Assembly: GCA_036675475.1 (NCBI GenBank)
Contig: JAKFEY010000072.1
Span: 1-15,667, forward strand
Origin: JALYRV01 sp036675475
Lineage (GTDB): Bacteria > Acidobacteriota > Vicinamibacteria > Vicinamibacterales > SCN-69-37
Direction of reading: 5' to 3'
Length of the DNA stretch: 15,667 nt
Every line of letters starts with the position of its first letter. Position 1 is the stretch's first letter. Under the pieces are notes generated by a model. It was not told the DNA's origin. It saw only the letters and a program-made list of their open reading frames with translations, and searched no databases. Of this stretch, positions 1 through 6,225 are shown piece after piece. Both the position numbers and the translations under genes were made by a program.

Positions 1-2
1 GG

Positions 3-1250
3 CCGGTTGAACTGAATACCGCTCACGACGATCTTCTCGAGTTCGTCGCGCTCGCAATCCTCGCGGCGCATCCGCATCCCCTCGTTCTCCGCGCAATCGA
101 ATCCCATCCTTTCGACAGGCCCGTGCGCGTCATCGCCGCGGGGAAAGCCGCGGCGTCCATGCTCCACGCGTTCCAATCGCGCGTGCCGATCGTTCGGTCG
201 GTGCTCGCCGCGGGAAGCCACCCGCTTCCGGACGGCGAGAGTGTTCGCGCCGGGCAGGAGGCGCTGGCGCTGGCGCGCGAGGCGCGGGAGGAGGACGGCG
301 AGCTCGTGGTGCTGCTGTCGGGCGGCGCGTCCGCCATGCTGGCGGCGCCGGCGGAGGGTGTGAGTCTCGAACTCAAACGCGACGTGACCAGCCGGCTGCT
401 GCGCGCCGGCGCGCCGATTCACGATCTCAACGCCGTGCGCAAGCATCTGTCGGCGGTCAAGGGCGGCCGCCTGGCCATGCACACGCGCTGCACGACGTTC
501 GCGATCAGCGACGTGAGCGACGATGACGTGGCGGCGATTGGATCGGGGCCGGGCGCCGGCGATCCGTCGACGATGGCGGATGCGCTGCGCGTGCTCGAGC
601 GCACGGGCATCAGCCGGGAGCTGCCGGAAGCCGTCGCGGCGATTACGCGCGCGGGCGAGACACCGAAGCCTGGCGATCCTGCGCTGGCGCATGCGCGCGT
701 CGTGGTCATTGGCAGCCGCCGCACCGCGATGGACGCCGTGGCCACCGAAGCGATTGCGCGCGGCCACGCCACGATTGTGCTCGACGAGCCGATCACGGGC
801 GACGCCGCGACGGCGGGCGCTGACTTCGCGCGGCGCGCGATGGCGGCTGCCGCGCGCATCGGCGGCAGCGCGGTGGTGATCGCGAGCGGCGAAACGACGG
901 TGCGCGTGCGCGGCCGCGGCACGGGCGGCCGCAATCAGGAGTTCGCGCTCGGCGCCGCGATGGAGATCGGGGTAGCGCAGGCCGGGGTAGCGCAGGCCTT
1001 TAGGCCTGCGTCACCTGCGTCCATCGCCCTCGCCGCTGCTGGCACCGACGGCATCGACGGCAACTCGCCCGCCGCAGGCGCGATCGTCGACGAGACGACC
1101 CTGACGCGCGCGCGAGAGGCGGGGCTCGATGCGCGCGCCGCGCTTGCGGCCAACGATACGACCCCCTTTTTCGAGCGGCTCGGCGACGCGATCGTCACAG
1201 GGCCAACAGGCACCAATGTCGGGGATGTGTTCATTGCGAGGGTGGGGTAG
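3..1250 (+). CDS. Glycerate 2-kinase, DUF4147/MOFRL family (5' partial)
   Basis: ATP-dependent kinase that phosphorylates glycerate to 2-phosphoglycerate in the cytoplasm, feeding glycerate into glycolysis. The reading frame is open from base 3, and the residues before the GTG at 123 (AILAAHPHPLVLRAIESH) look like the normal N-terminus of this family, so the true start lies at or beyond the left edge and the GTG is internal. Recognisable blocks follow: AAGKAA (150s), LSGGASAML (about 318), HDLNAVRKHLSAVKGGRLA (about 420), GGRNQEFALGAA (about 925), AAGTDGIDGNSPAAGAIVD (about 1035) and the C-terminal TGPTGTNVGDVFI. The last three belong to the MOFRL domain. Between GGRNQEF and AAGTDG sits a foreign-looking stretch, VAQAGVAQAFRPAS, encoded by a palindromic repeat. 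The small membrane protein gene begins 9 bases after the stop. Family confidence is high; substrate preference is inferred from family. Confidence 0.93.
   Translation, partial: PVELNTAHDDLLEFVALAILAAHPHPLVLRAIESHPFDRPVRVIAAGKAAASMLHAFQSRVPIVRSVLAAGSHPLPDGESVRAGQEALALAREAREEDGELVVLLSGGASAMLAAPAEGVSLELKRDVTSRLLRAGAPIHDLNAVRKHLSAVKGGRLAMHTRCTTFAISDVSDDDVAAIGSGPGAGDPSTMADALRVLERTGISRELPEAVAAITRAGETPKPGDPALAHARVVVIGSRRTAMDAVATEAIARGHATIVLDEPITGDAATAGADFARRAMAAAARIGGSAVVIASGETTVRVRGRGTGGRNQEFALGAAMEIGVAQAGVAQAFRPASPASIALAAAGTDGIDGNSPAAGAIVDETTLTRAREAGLDARAALAANDTTPFFERLGDAIVTGPTGTNVGDVFIARVG
969..1015. repeat. In-frame palindromic repeat inside the glycerate kinase gene
   Basis: A partial direct duplication (GGGGTAGCGCAGGCC, then GGGGTAGCGCAGGCCTTT) leads into a 9-bp perfect stem, CGCAGGCCT-TT-AGGCCTGCG, at 991-1010. 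It is translated as VAQAGVAQAFRPAS within the MOFRL domain, between two conserved blocks, so it probably fills a surface loop. A related stem lies at 2897-2916 in another gene. It looks like a dispersed, REP-like element tolerated in coding sequence. Confidence 0.7.
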
Positions 1251-1259
1251 TATCCGGCT

Positions 1260-1700
1260 ATGACACGCTCCCGCCTCGTGCTCGCCGGCGTCGGTGTTCT
1301 AGTGCTCAGCTTCGTCGTGGGATGGCTGCTCGGCCGGTCGGGCCGCGCGGAGCTCGAGAACACGGCGGCCGAAAACCACATGCTGCTGCAGATTCAGACC
1401 GGCGCCGCGAGGGTGCTCGAGGCGCGCGTGTCGCTCTACAACAACAACTTCGGTGACGCGTCGCGGCATCTCGAGCGCGCGAAGCCGATGTTCGAGGGCG
1501 CGCGCGATCGCCTGAACGCGACCAACCGGCAGGCCGATGCCGCCGTGCTCGATCGCGTCGCCGCGATCATCGCCGATGCCCAGCGCATGGCGGGCGCGCT
1601 GGACACCGGCGCGAACACGAAGGCGGGCGAGGCGCTCGCCGCGCTGCGCGAGATCAATCTGCCGGAGCCCGAAGCGATCCAGGCTCCGGCGGGGCAGTAG
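1260..1700 (+). CDS. Small membrane-anchored protein with a helical periplasmic domain
   Basis: 146 residues, family not recognised. Residues 6-24 (LVLAGVGVLVLSFVVGWLL) form one hydrophobic segment after two basic residues, so this is a signal-anchor protein with the remainder outside the cytoplasmic membrane. The rest is Ala/Glu/Arg rich and predicted helical, with a TPR-like or coiled-coil look (YNNNFGDASRHLERAKPMFE; AALREINLPEPEAIQ). It ends in a short Pro/Ala/Gly tail. The ATG lies 9 bases after the glycerate kinase stop, so the two are probably co-transcribed, although no functional link is evident. Its stop lies 6 bases from the stop of the convergent minus-strand operon; I see no clear terminator between them. 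Confidence 0.8.
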   Translation: MTRSRLVLAGVGVLVLSFVVGWLLGRSGRAELENTAAENHMLLQIQTGAARVLEARVSLYNNNFGDASRHLERAKPMFEGARDRLNATNRQADAAVLDRVAAIIADAQRMAGALDTGANTKAGEALAALREINLPEPEAIQAPAGQ

Positions 1701-1706
1701 GCGCGC

Positions 1707-2495
1707 TCAGCGCAGGAGCGTCGCGGTCGCTTCAACCGTGATCTTGCGATCGCTCAGCGGGTCGGCGGCCTGCGTGATCACGAGCGGCTTGCCGTTCTGC
1801 AGGATGACCGTGACGCTTTGATTCAGCGGACTCCGCGTGACGGCGCTGCCGGCCGGCAGGGGCTCTGAGGCGCCGGGCGTGTACTCGAGCGTGATCATCG
1901 CGCGAATGCGGTCCTGCTCCAGGAACTGAACGTTCGCGTCGACATTCAACTGCACCTCGCCGACTGGACGCACCCCGACGAGCGGCTTGCCGTCCGGTGT
2001 CTGCATGCCGCCCTGGATGTACTCCTGCGTCAGCGTGCCTGTCGACCGCACGCGGCCGCCGTAACCGTCGGCCGCGATGAGCGAAATGGTTTTCTTCACC
2101 GGCGCCCCGCCAACGGTCTGGTCGTTGATCGTGATGTCGAGCCTGACATTTTGTGGCAGGTACCTCTGGCGGCTCGCAGACGTTCCCGGCGCCGTCGTTG
2201 GCTGTTCGACGGGCCGCTGTGATCTCGTCGTGGGTTGCTGACCCCGGCCTTCGGGCGGTGGCGTTGCGACCGGTGACACCTGTTCTCCGGTCGGCTCCCA
2301 CGCCCCGTCCTGACACCGATCGATCGAGCCGTCGAGTGCTTTGAGGAGCGCGCCCGTCGAATACGCGGCGCCCTTGGAGTCGCGGCAGACGCGCGCGCGC
2401 CCGGTCGACAGCCCCGCGTCTTGTGCCTGCTGCGCGATGATCGGCCCGGTGCCGAATGCAAGCGCGATAAACAGTCCGACACTCATTCTCTTCAT
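1707..2495 (-). CDS. Secreted protein, third gene of the ECF sigma operon
   Basis: 262 residues with an N-terminal signal peptide (MKRMSVGLFIALAFGTG, probable cleavage near PIIAQQA). A proline-rich low-complexity linker (about residues 70-100) separates a short N-terminal part containing two cysteines (VCRDSKG; DRCQDG) from a beta-rich C-terminal domain of about 155 residues (from LDITINDQTV to the end, with QSVTVILQNGKPLVITQAAD). I recognise the type as one found beside ECF sigma genes in Acidobacteriota, but know no function. The start is set by the ATG at 2495, which overlaps the preceding stop as ATGA and has AAGGAG six bases upstream. The frame stays open far upstream, but that extension lies inside the anti-sigma gene. 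It is probably exported and controlled by the sigma factor two genes upstream. Confidence 0.8.
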   Translation of the reverse strand: MKRMSVGLFIALAFGTGPIIAQQAQDAGLSTGRARVCRDSKGAAYSTGALLKALDGSIDRCQDGAWEPTGEQVSPVATPPPEGRGQQPTTRSQRPVEQPTTAPGTSASRQRYLPQNVRLDITINDQTVGGAPVKKTISLIAADGYGGRVRSTGTLTQEYIQGGMQTPDGKPLVGVRPVGEVQLNVDANVQFLEQDRIRAMITLEYTPGASEPLPAGSAVTRSPLNQSVTVILQNGKPLVITQAADPLSDRKITVEATATLLR

Positions 2496-3094
2496 GGCTG
2501 CTCCTTGAGTTTCTGGGATCCGCCGGCGGTGCCGGCAAGATCCGGAACGGTCAGCGGCGCCGGCGCGTCGAGGGCCGGGATCGTGCGCGTCGCGGGATCG
2601 ATTGGTTTCATGGCGATGTCTTCCGGCCCTTCGAGCGCCGCGATCATGTAGATGGCCGGTGGCGCAGGCTCCGGCAGCGCCAGCGTGACGACAGGCGGAC
2701 GCGATGCGCGGTCGGAGCCCGGTTGCGGCTGTCGGACTGCGGCCTGCCAGCTCGGCGCAGGCGGATGGCTGGCAAACGCGCCGGTCGCGAGGCGCGGGGC
2801 CGCGGGCGCATCGGGAAGCGTGGTGCGGGAAGCCTGGAGCGCCGCGATTCCGACCGCGAGCGCGAGGGCGGCGGGGAGGAGGAGCAGGGCCCTGTTCGCA
2901 GGGCTGAAGCCCTGCGCCACCGGCGTGCCTTGCGCGACCCCTTCCATCACGCGCGCGGTGAAGCCGGGCTGCGGGCGGCCTTCGATGGTGGCCATCACGC
3001 GCGCGGTGAACGCGGGGCCTAAACGCCCGCGCCACAGCGCTGCAGGGCCGCGCCACCCGCCCGTCATCGCGGCGGCCACGCGATCGATGTTCAT
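2492..3094 (-). CDS. Single-pass membrane protein, probable anti-sigma factor
   Basis: 200 residues. The start is the ATG at 3094, which overlaps the sigma-factor stop as ATGA; the frame is open upstream but only as a shadow of the sigma gene. The short N-terminal cytoplasmic part (residues 1-68) holds two copies of a P-x-F-T-A-R-V-M unit 16 residues apart. One transmembrane helix follows at about 69-86 (ALLLLPAALALAVGIAAL), then a Pro/Ala-rich outer domain. No His/Cys zinc anti-sigma motif is visible, so the anti-sigma role is inferred from position and topology rather than sequence. Between the FTARVM repeats and the membrane helix lies VAQGTPVAQGFSPAN, encoded by a palindromic repeat like the one in the glycerate kinase gene. 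It is translationally coupled to both neighbours. Confidence 0.72.
   Translation of the reverse strand: MNIDRVAAAMTGGWRGPAALWRGRLGPAFTARVMATIEGRPQPGFTARVMEGVAQGTPVAQGFSPANRALLLLPAALALAVGIAALQASRTTLPDAPAAPRLATGAFASHPPAPSWQAAVRQPQPGSDRASRPPVVTLALPEPAPPAIYMIAALEGPEDIAMKPIDPATRTIPALDAPAPLTVPDLAGTAGGSQKLKEQP
2893..2937. repeat. In-frame palindromic repeat inside the anti-sigma gene
   Basis: The core CGCAGGGCT-GA-AGCCCTGCG (2897-2916) is a 9-bp perfect stem with a two-base centre, the same design as 991-1010. Reading the minus strand, it follows GGGGTCGCGCAAGG, matching the GGGGTAGCGCAGG lead-in of the other copy. It is translated as VAQGTPVAQGFSPAN just before the transmembrane helix. Both copies are read in the same frame (VAQxF), which suggests one dispersed family. 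Confidence 0.7.
2944..3010. repeat. 48-bp-period tandem duplication encoding FTARVM units
   Basis: The 19-base sequence CCATCACGCGCGCGGTGAA occurs at 2944-2962 and again, identical, at 2992-3010. On the minus strand it encodes FTARVM(A/E) twice, 16 residues apart, in the cytoplasmic part of the probable anti-sigma factor. It is a short internal protein duplication, perhaps two copies of an interaction helix. Confidence 0.65.
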
Positions 3095-3690
3095 GACCGC
3101 GCGCCTTCCAGCCGATCGAGCTTGCCTTTGACGATGCGGCGCGCTTCGGACACGCGCCACTTCACCGTGCCGAGCGGCGTGCCCAGCATCTCGGCGATCT
3201 CTTCGTAGCGATAGTCGCCGCTGGCGGCGAGCAGCAGCGGGTCGCGCAGTTTCGCGGGCAGCGCCGCAATGACTTTGCGCGCGGCGGCCGCGGCGCTGCG
3301 GCTCATGACCGCGGCCTCGGGCGAGGGCCCCAAATCCGGCGACTCCTCAATCGTCCACAGCGCGCCCTCGTCGGCGGGGCGGCGAACGGAGATGACGCGC
3401 AGCCACGCCCTGATCCCGCGGCGCCGGTCCAGCGCCTTCCGCCAGACAATCGACAGCAGCCACGGCCGGAACCGTTCATCGTCGCGCAGCGCGCCGAGGT
3501 TGGCCCAGGCCGAGATGAAGGCGTCCTGCGCCGCGTCTTCGGCATCCTGGGGCCGGCCGAGGGCGGCCATCGCCACCCGCCACGCGCCCTGCTGGTGCAG
3601 GTCCACCAGCTGCGCAAAGGCGTCGCGATCCCCTTCGCGGGCCAGGCGCGCCAGCCGCGCGGTCTCGAGGTCAGGCGCCGCGTCCGTCAT
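3091..3690 (-). CDS. ECF-family RNA polymerase sigma factor
   Basis: 199 residues. Sigma-70 region 2 spans about residues 24-91, with DAEDAAQDAFISAW (49-62) and FRPWLLSIVWRKALDRRR (74-91). Region 4 spans about 138-190, with the helix-turn-helix YEEIAEMLGTPLGTVKWRV (162-180). Region 3 is absent, as expected for ECF (group 4) sigma factors. I chose the ATG at 3690 because GGAGG lies five bases before it; the frame can be extended 22 codons upstream, but that stretch shows no family similarity. The stop overlaps the ATG of the downstream membrane protein (ATGA), the usual layout of sigma and anti-sigma genes. The inducing signal is unknown. Confidence 0.93.
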   Translation of the reverse strand: MTDAAPDLETARLARLAREGDRDAFAQLVDLHQQGAWRVAMAALGRPQDAEDAAQDAFISAWANLGALRDDERFRPWLLSIVWRKALDRRRGIRAWLRVISVRRPADEGALWTIEESPDLGPSPEAAVMSRSAAAAARKVIAALPAKLRDPLLLAASGDYRYEEIAEMLGTPLGTVKWRVSEARRIVKGKLDRLEGARS

Positions 3691-3762
3691 GGCCGCCTCC
3701 GGCGTGAGACACCCCGCCGGAACGGTGGCGGCCAGCGCGATTTCACCCACGGTCACACCCCA

Positions 3763-3787
3763 TAGACGGTTTATTGTCCTTGCGGTT
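3763..3787 (-). promoter_or_regulatory. Predicted ECF-type promoter of the sigma operon
   Basis: On the minus strand, AACC (3787-3784) and GTCTA (3767-3763) are separated by 16 bases. This matches the AAC-core minus-35 and the GTCTA-type minus-10 used by many self-regulated ECF sigma factors. Transcription would start near 3755, giving a leader of about 65 bases before the sigma ATG. The minus-35 element touches the outer end of the long inverted repeat. This was found by eye only. Confidence 0.4.
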
Positions 3788-3854
3788 GGAAAAAGGGACG
3801 GGTCTAATTATTCGCAGGATCGTGAGCGAATAATTAGACCCGTCCCTTTTTCCA
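3787..3854. repeat. Perfect 29-bp inverted repeat (REP/MITE-like palindrome)
   Basis: The left arm (3787-3815) and right arm (3826-3854) are exact reverse complements over 29 bases, with a 10-base centre, AGGATCGTGA. The outer half is a purine or pyrimidine run plus GGGACGGGTCT, and the inner half is AT-rich (AATTATTCGC), unlike the GC-rich surroundings. The design recalls short palindromes dispersed in many GC-rich genomes and thought to be moved by REP-associated (TnpA_REP) transposases; no such gene is in this window. It ends one base before the rnr start codon, so rnr has no visible purine-rich ribosome binding site. In RNA it would form a very stable hairpin; a T-run follows on either strand, so it could also act as a bidirectional terminator. 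Confidence 0.85.
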
Positions 3855-3855
3855 T

Positions 3856-6216
3856 ATGCTGTCGAACGAACAGATTCTGAAGCTGATCCGCGAGAAAGTC
3901 GACCACCCGGCGACCGTCCAGGAACTGCTTCAGAAACTCAAAATCCCCAAGACCGAGCGGCCCGCCTTCAAGCGCCGCCTCACCGCGCTCGTCGATTCGG
4001 GCGACCTGGTCGAGACCAGCCGCGGCAAGCGCTTCGGCGTGCCCGACAAGATGAACCTGGTCGTCGGCCGCGTGTCGACGTCGCCCCGCGGCTTCGCCTT
4101 CGTCACCCCGGATCGCGTGCACGACAACCTTACCGGCGACATCTACATCGCCGGCGCCAATCTCAACGAGGCCGTCCACGGCGACCGCGTGCTCGCCCGC
4201 GTCGACAACGTGCGCGACGGACGCGCCGAAGGCCGCATCATCCGCATCGTCGAGCGCGGCAGCGAGCAGATCGTCGGCCGTTATGACGAGGACGATGCCG
4301 GGCTCGGGTTCGTCGCGCCGTTCGATCGCCGGCTGCTGATGGACATTCAGATTCCGCGCGGCGAAGAGAAGGGCGCCGCCGCCGGCCAGATGGTCACGGT
4401 CGCCATCACGCGCTGGCCCACCGATCGGCGCGGCGCGCAGGGGCGCGTGATCGAGGTGCTCGGCAACATCGAGGATCCCGGCGTCGACACGCAGATCATC
4501 ATCCGCAAGTACGGCATCCGCGACGCGCACGATCCGGCCGCCATCGAAGAGGCCCGCCGCCTCGGCGGCACGGTGCAGCAGAAGGACATCGCCGAGCGCA
4601 CCGATTTCCGCCGCGTGCCTACCGTCACCATCGACGGCGAGGACGCCCGCGATTTCGACGATGCGATCACCATCGAGCGGCTGGCCAACGGCAACTACTG
4701 GCTCGGCGTGCACATCGCCGACGTCGCGCATTACGTGCGCGAAGGCTCGGCGCTCGACGAGGACGCGTACGAGCGCGCCACCTCCGTGTATTTCCCCGAG
4801 CGCGCGGTGCACATGTTCCCGTCGGAGCTGTCCACCGGGCTCTGCAGCCTGAATCCGAACGTCGACCGCCTCACGCAGACCGTGCAGATGGAAGTGAACC
4901 GCCGCGGGCACGTCGTCAACTACGAGTTTCACGACGGCGTGATTCACAGCGACGCGCGCATGACCTATACGAAGGTCAACGCCATCCTGAATCACAAGGA
5001 CACGCCCGAGGGGCAGAAGCTGCGCGAGGAATATCGCGAGCTCGTGCCGATGTTCGAGTTGATGCAGGAGCTGTTCGAGATCCTCAATGGCGCGCGGCGC
5101 CGGCGCGGATCGGTCGACTTCGATCTGCGCGAGTCGAAGCTGATGCTCGACGACGAGGGGATGGTCGAGGCGATCATTGCGACCGAGCGGAACGTCGCGC
5201 ATCGCCTGATCGAGGAATTCATGCTGCTCGCCAACGAGACGGTGGCGGGGCACCTCGACTCGAACAACGTGCCTTCGCTCTATCGCATCCACGAAGAGCC
5301 GGATCCGGTAAAGGTCGAGGCGTTCGAGGAATTCATCTCGTCGTTTGGCTACTCGCTGACGGCGCCGACCAACAATCTGCATCCGAAGCACTTTCAGAAG
5401 CTCGTCGACAAGATGAAGGGCAAGCCGGAGGAGCGGCCCATCGCGTTTCTGATGCTGCGCACGATGCAGAAGGCGCGATACGACCCGGCCAATCTCGGTC
5501 ACTTCGGTCTGGCGGCCGACACGTACACGCACTTCACGTCGCCGATTCGCCGCTATCCCGACCTGGTCGTGCACCGATCGCTGCGCGAAGCGCGCCGGCC
5601 CATGAGCGAGGCGCGGCGCGACGAGCTCAATGACGACCTGCCCGAGATCGCGCGCCACACGTCGGAGCGCGAGCGCCGCGCGGCTGACGCCGAGCGCGAG
5701 CTGGTGCAGTGGAAGAAGGTCCGCTTCATGGCGGACAAGGTGGGCGACGAGTTCGACGGCTACGTCACCGGGGTCAGCGCCTTCGGCCTCTACATCGAGC
5801 TGATCGAGCACTTCGTCGAAGGCCTCGTGCACGTGTCGACGATGGCGGATGACTATTACCGGTTCATCGAGCGGCAGCACATCCTGCGCGGGGAGAACTC
5901 GGGCCGCGTGTTCCGGCTCGGCGATCGCGTGAAGGTGCAGGTGATTCGCGTCGACATGGAGCGGCGCCAGCTCGATCTGGGCATTGCCGACATCCTGGCG
6001 TCGATTCGCGAGACCGAGAAGAACCGCGGCCCGCGGCGCAGCAAGGCGCACCCGAGGGACGAAGCGCGCGCGCACGGGTTGCCGGGACGCGAGCATGGCC
6101 CATCCGGCCGTGGCGCGAAAGGCCCGAACGGCGCGAAGGGCGCCAAGGGCAAGAAGGGCCGTCCCGGCAAGCGCGAGCGCGCGTTCAAGAAAGCGGTCGG
6201 GAAGGGGCGGCGCTAG
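3856..6216 (+). CDS. rnr: Ribonuclease R (RNB-family 3'-5' exoribonuclease)
   Basis: 786 residues, a usual length for RNase R. It degrades RNA processively from the 3' end in the cytoplasm, including through stable secondary structure, in mRNA decay and RNA quality control. Domains in order: N-terminal winged helix (about 1-62, starting LSNEQILKLIREKVDHPA), cold-shock/OB domains (about 66-220, with RGFAFVTPD), RNB catalytic domain with IDGEDARDFDDA, whose D260, D266, D268 and D269 match the four metal-binding aspartates of RNase II/R, and an S1 domain (about 629-713, VGDEFDGYVTGVSAFGLYIE). A basic Gly/Lys-rich tail of about 65 residues follows. The ATG at 3856 is supported by the complete winged helix but lies one base after a long palindrome and lacks a Shine-Dalgarno sequence. 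selB follows after 9 bases. Confidence 0.96.
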   Translation: MLSNEQILKLIREKVDHPATVQELLQKLKIPKTERPAFKRRLTALVDSGDLVETSRGKRFGVPDKMNLVVGRVSTSPRGFAFVTPDRVHDNLTGDIYIAGANLNEAVHGDRVLARVDNVRDGRAEGRIIRIVERGSEQIVGRYDEDDAGLGFVAPFDRRLLMDIQIPRGEEKGAAAGQMVTVAITRWPTDRRGAQGRVIEVLGNIEDPGVDTQIIIRKYGIRDAHDPAAIEEARRLGGTVQQKDIAERTDFRRVPTVTIDGEDARDFDDAITIERLANGNYWLGVHIADVAHYVREGSALDEDAYERATSVYFPERAVHMFPSELSTGLCSLNPNVDRLTQTVQMEVNRRGHVVNYEFHDGVIHSDARMTYTKVNAILNHKDTPEGQKLREEYRELVPMFELMQELFEILNGARRRRGSVDFDLRESKLMLDDEGMVEAIIATERNVAHRLIEEFMLLANETVAGHLDSNNVPSLYRIHEEPDPVKVEAFEEFISSFGYSLTAPTNNLHPKHFQKLVDKMKGKPEERPIAFLMLRTMQKARYDPANLGHFGLAADTYTHFTSPIRRYPDLVVHRSLREARRPMSEARRDELNDDLPEIARHTSERERRAADAERELVQWKKVRFMADKVGDEFDGYVTGVSAFGLYIELIEHFVEGLVHVSTMADDYYRFIERQHILRGENSGRVFRLGDRVKVQVIRVDMERRQLDLGIADILASIRETEKNRGPRRSKAHPRDEARAHGLPGREHGPSGRGAKGPNGAKGAKGKKGRPGKRERAFKKAVGKGRR

Positions 6217-6225
6217 CCGCAGCCC

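Noticed and set aside
1707..3056. A longer 449-residue version of the secreted protein
   Set aside because: The extra N-terminal part reads through the anti-sigma gene in the wrong frame; the ATG at 2495 has AAGGAG, a signal peptide and an ATGA overlap.
3091..3756. Sigma factor start 22 codons upstream
   Set aside because: The extension has no sigma similarity and would include the predicted transcription start; GGAGG precedes the ATG at 3690.
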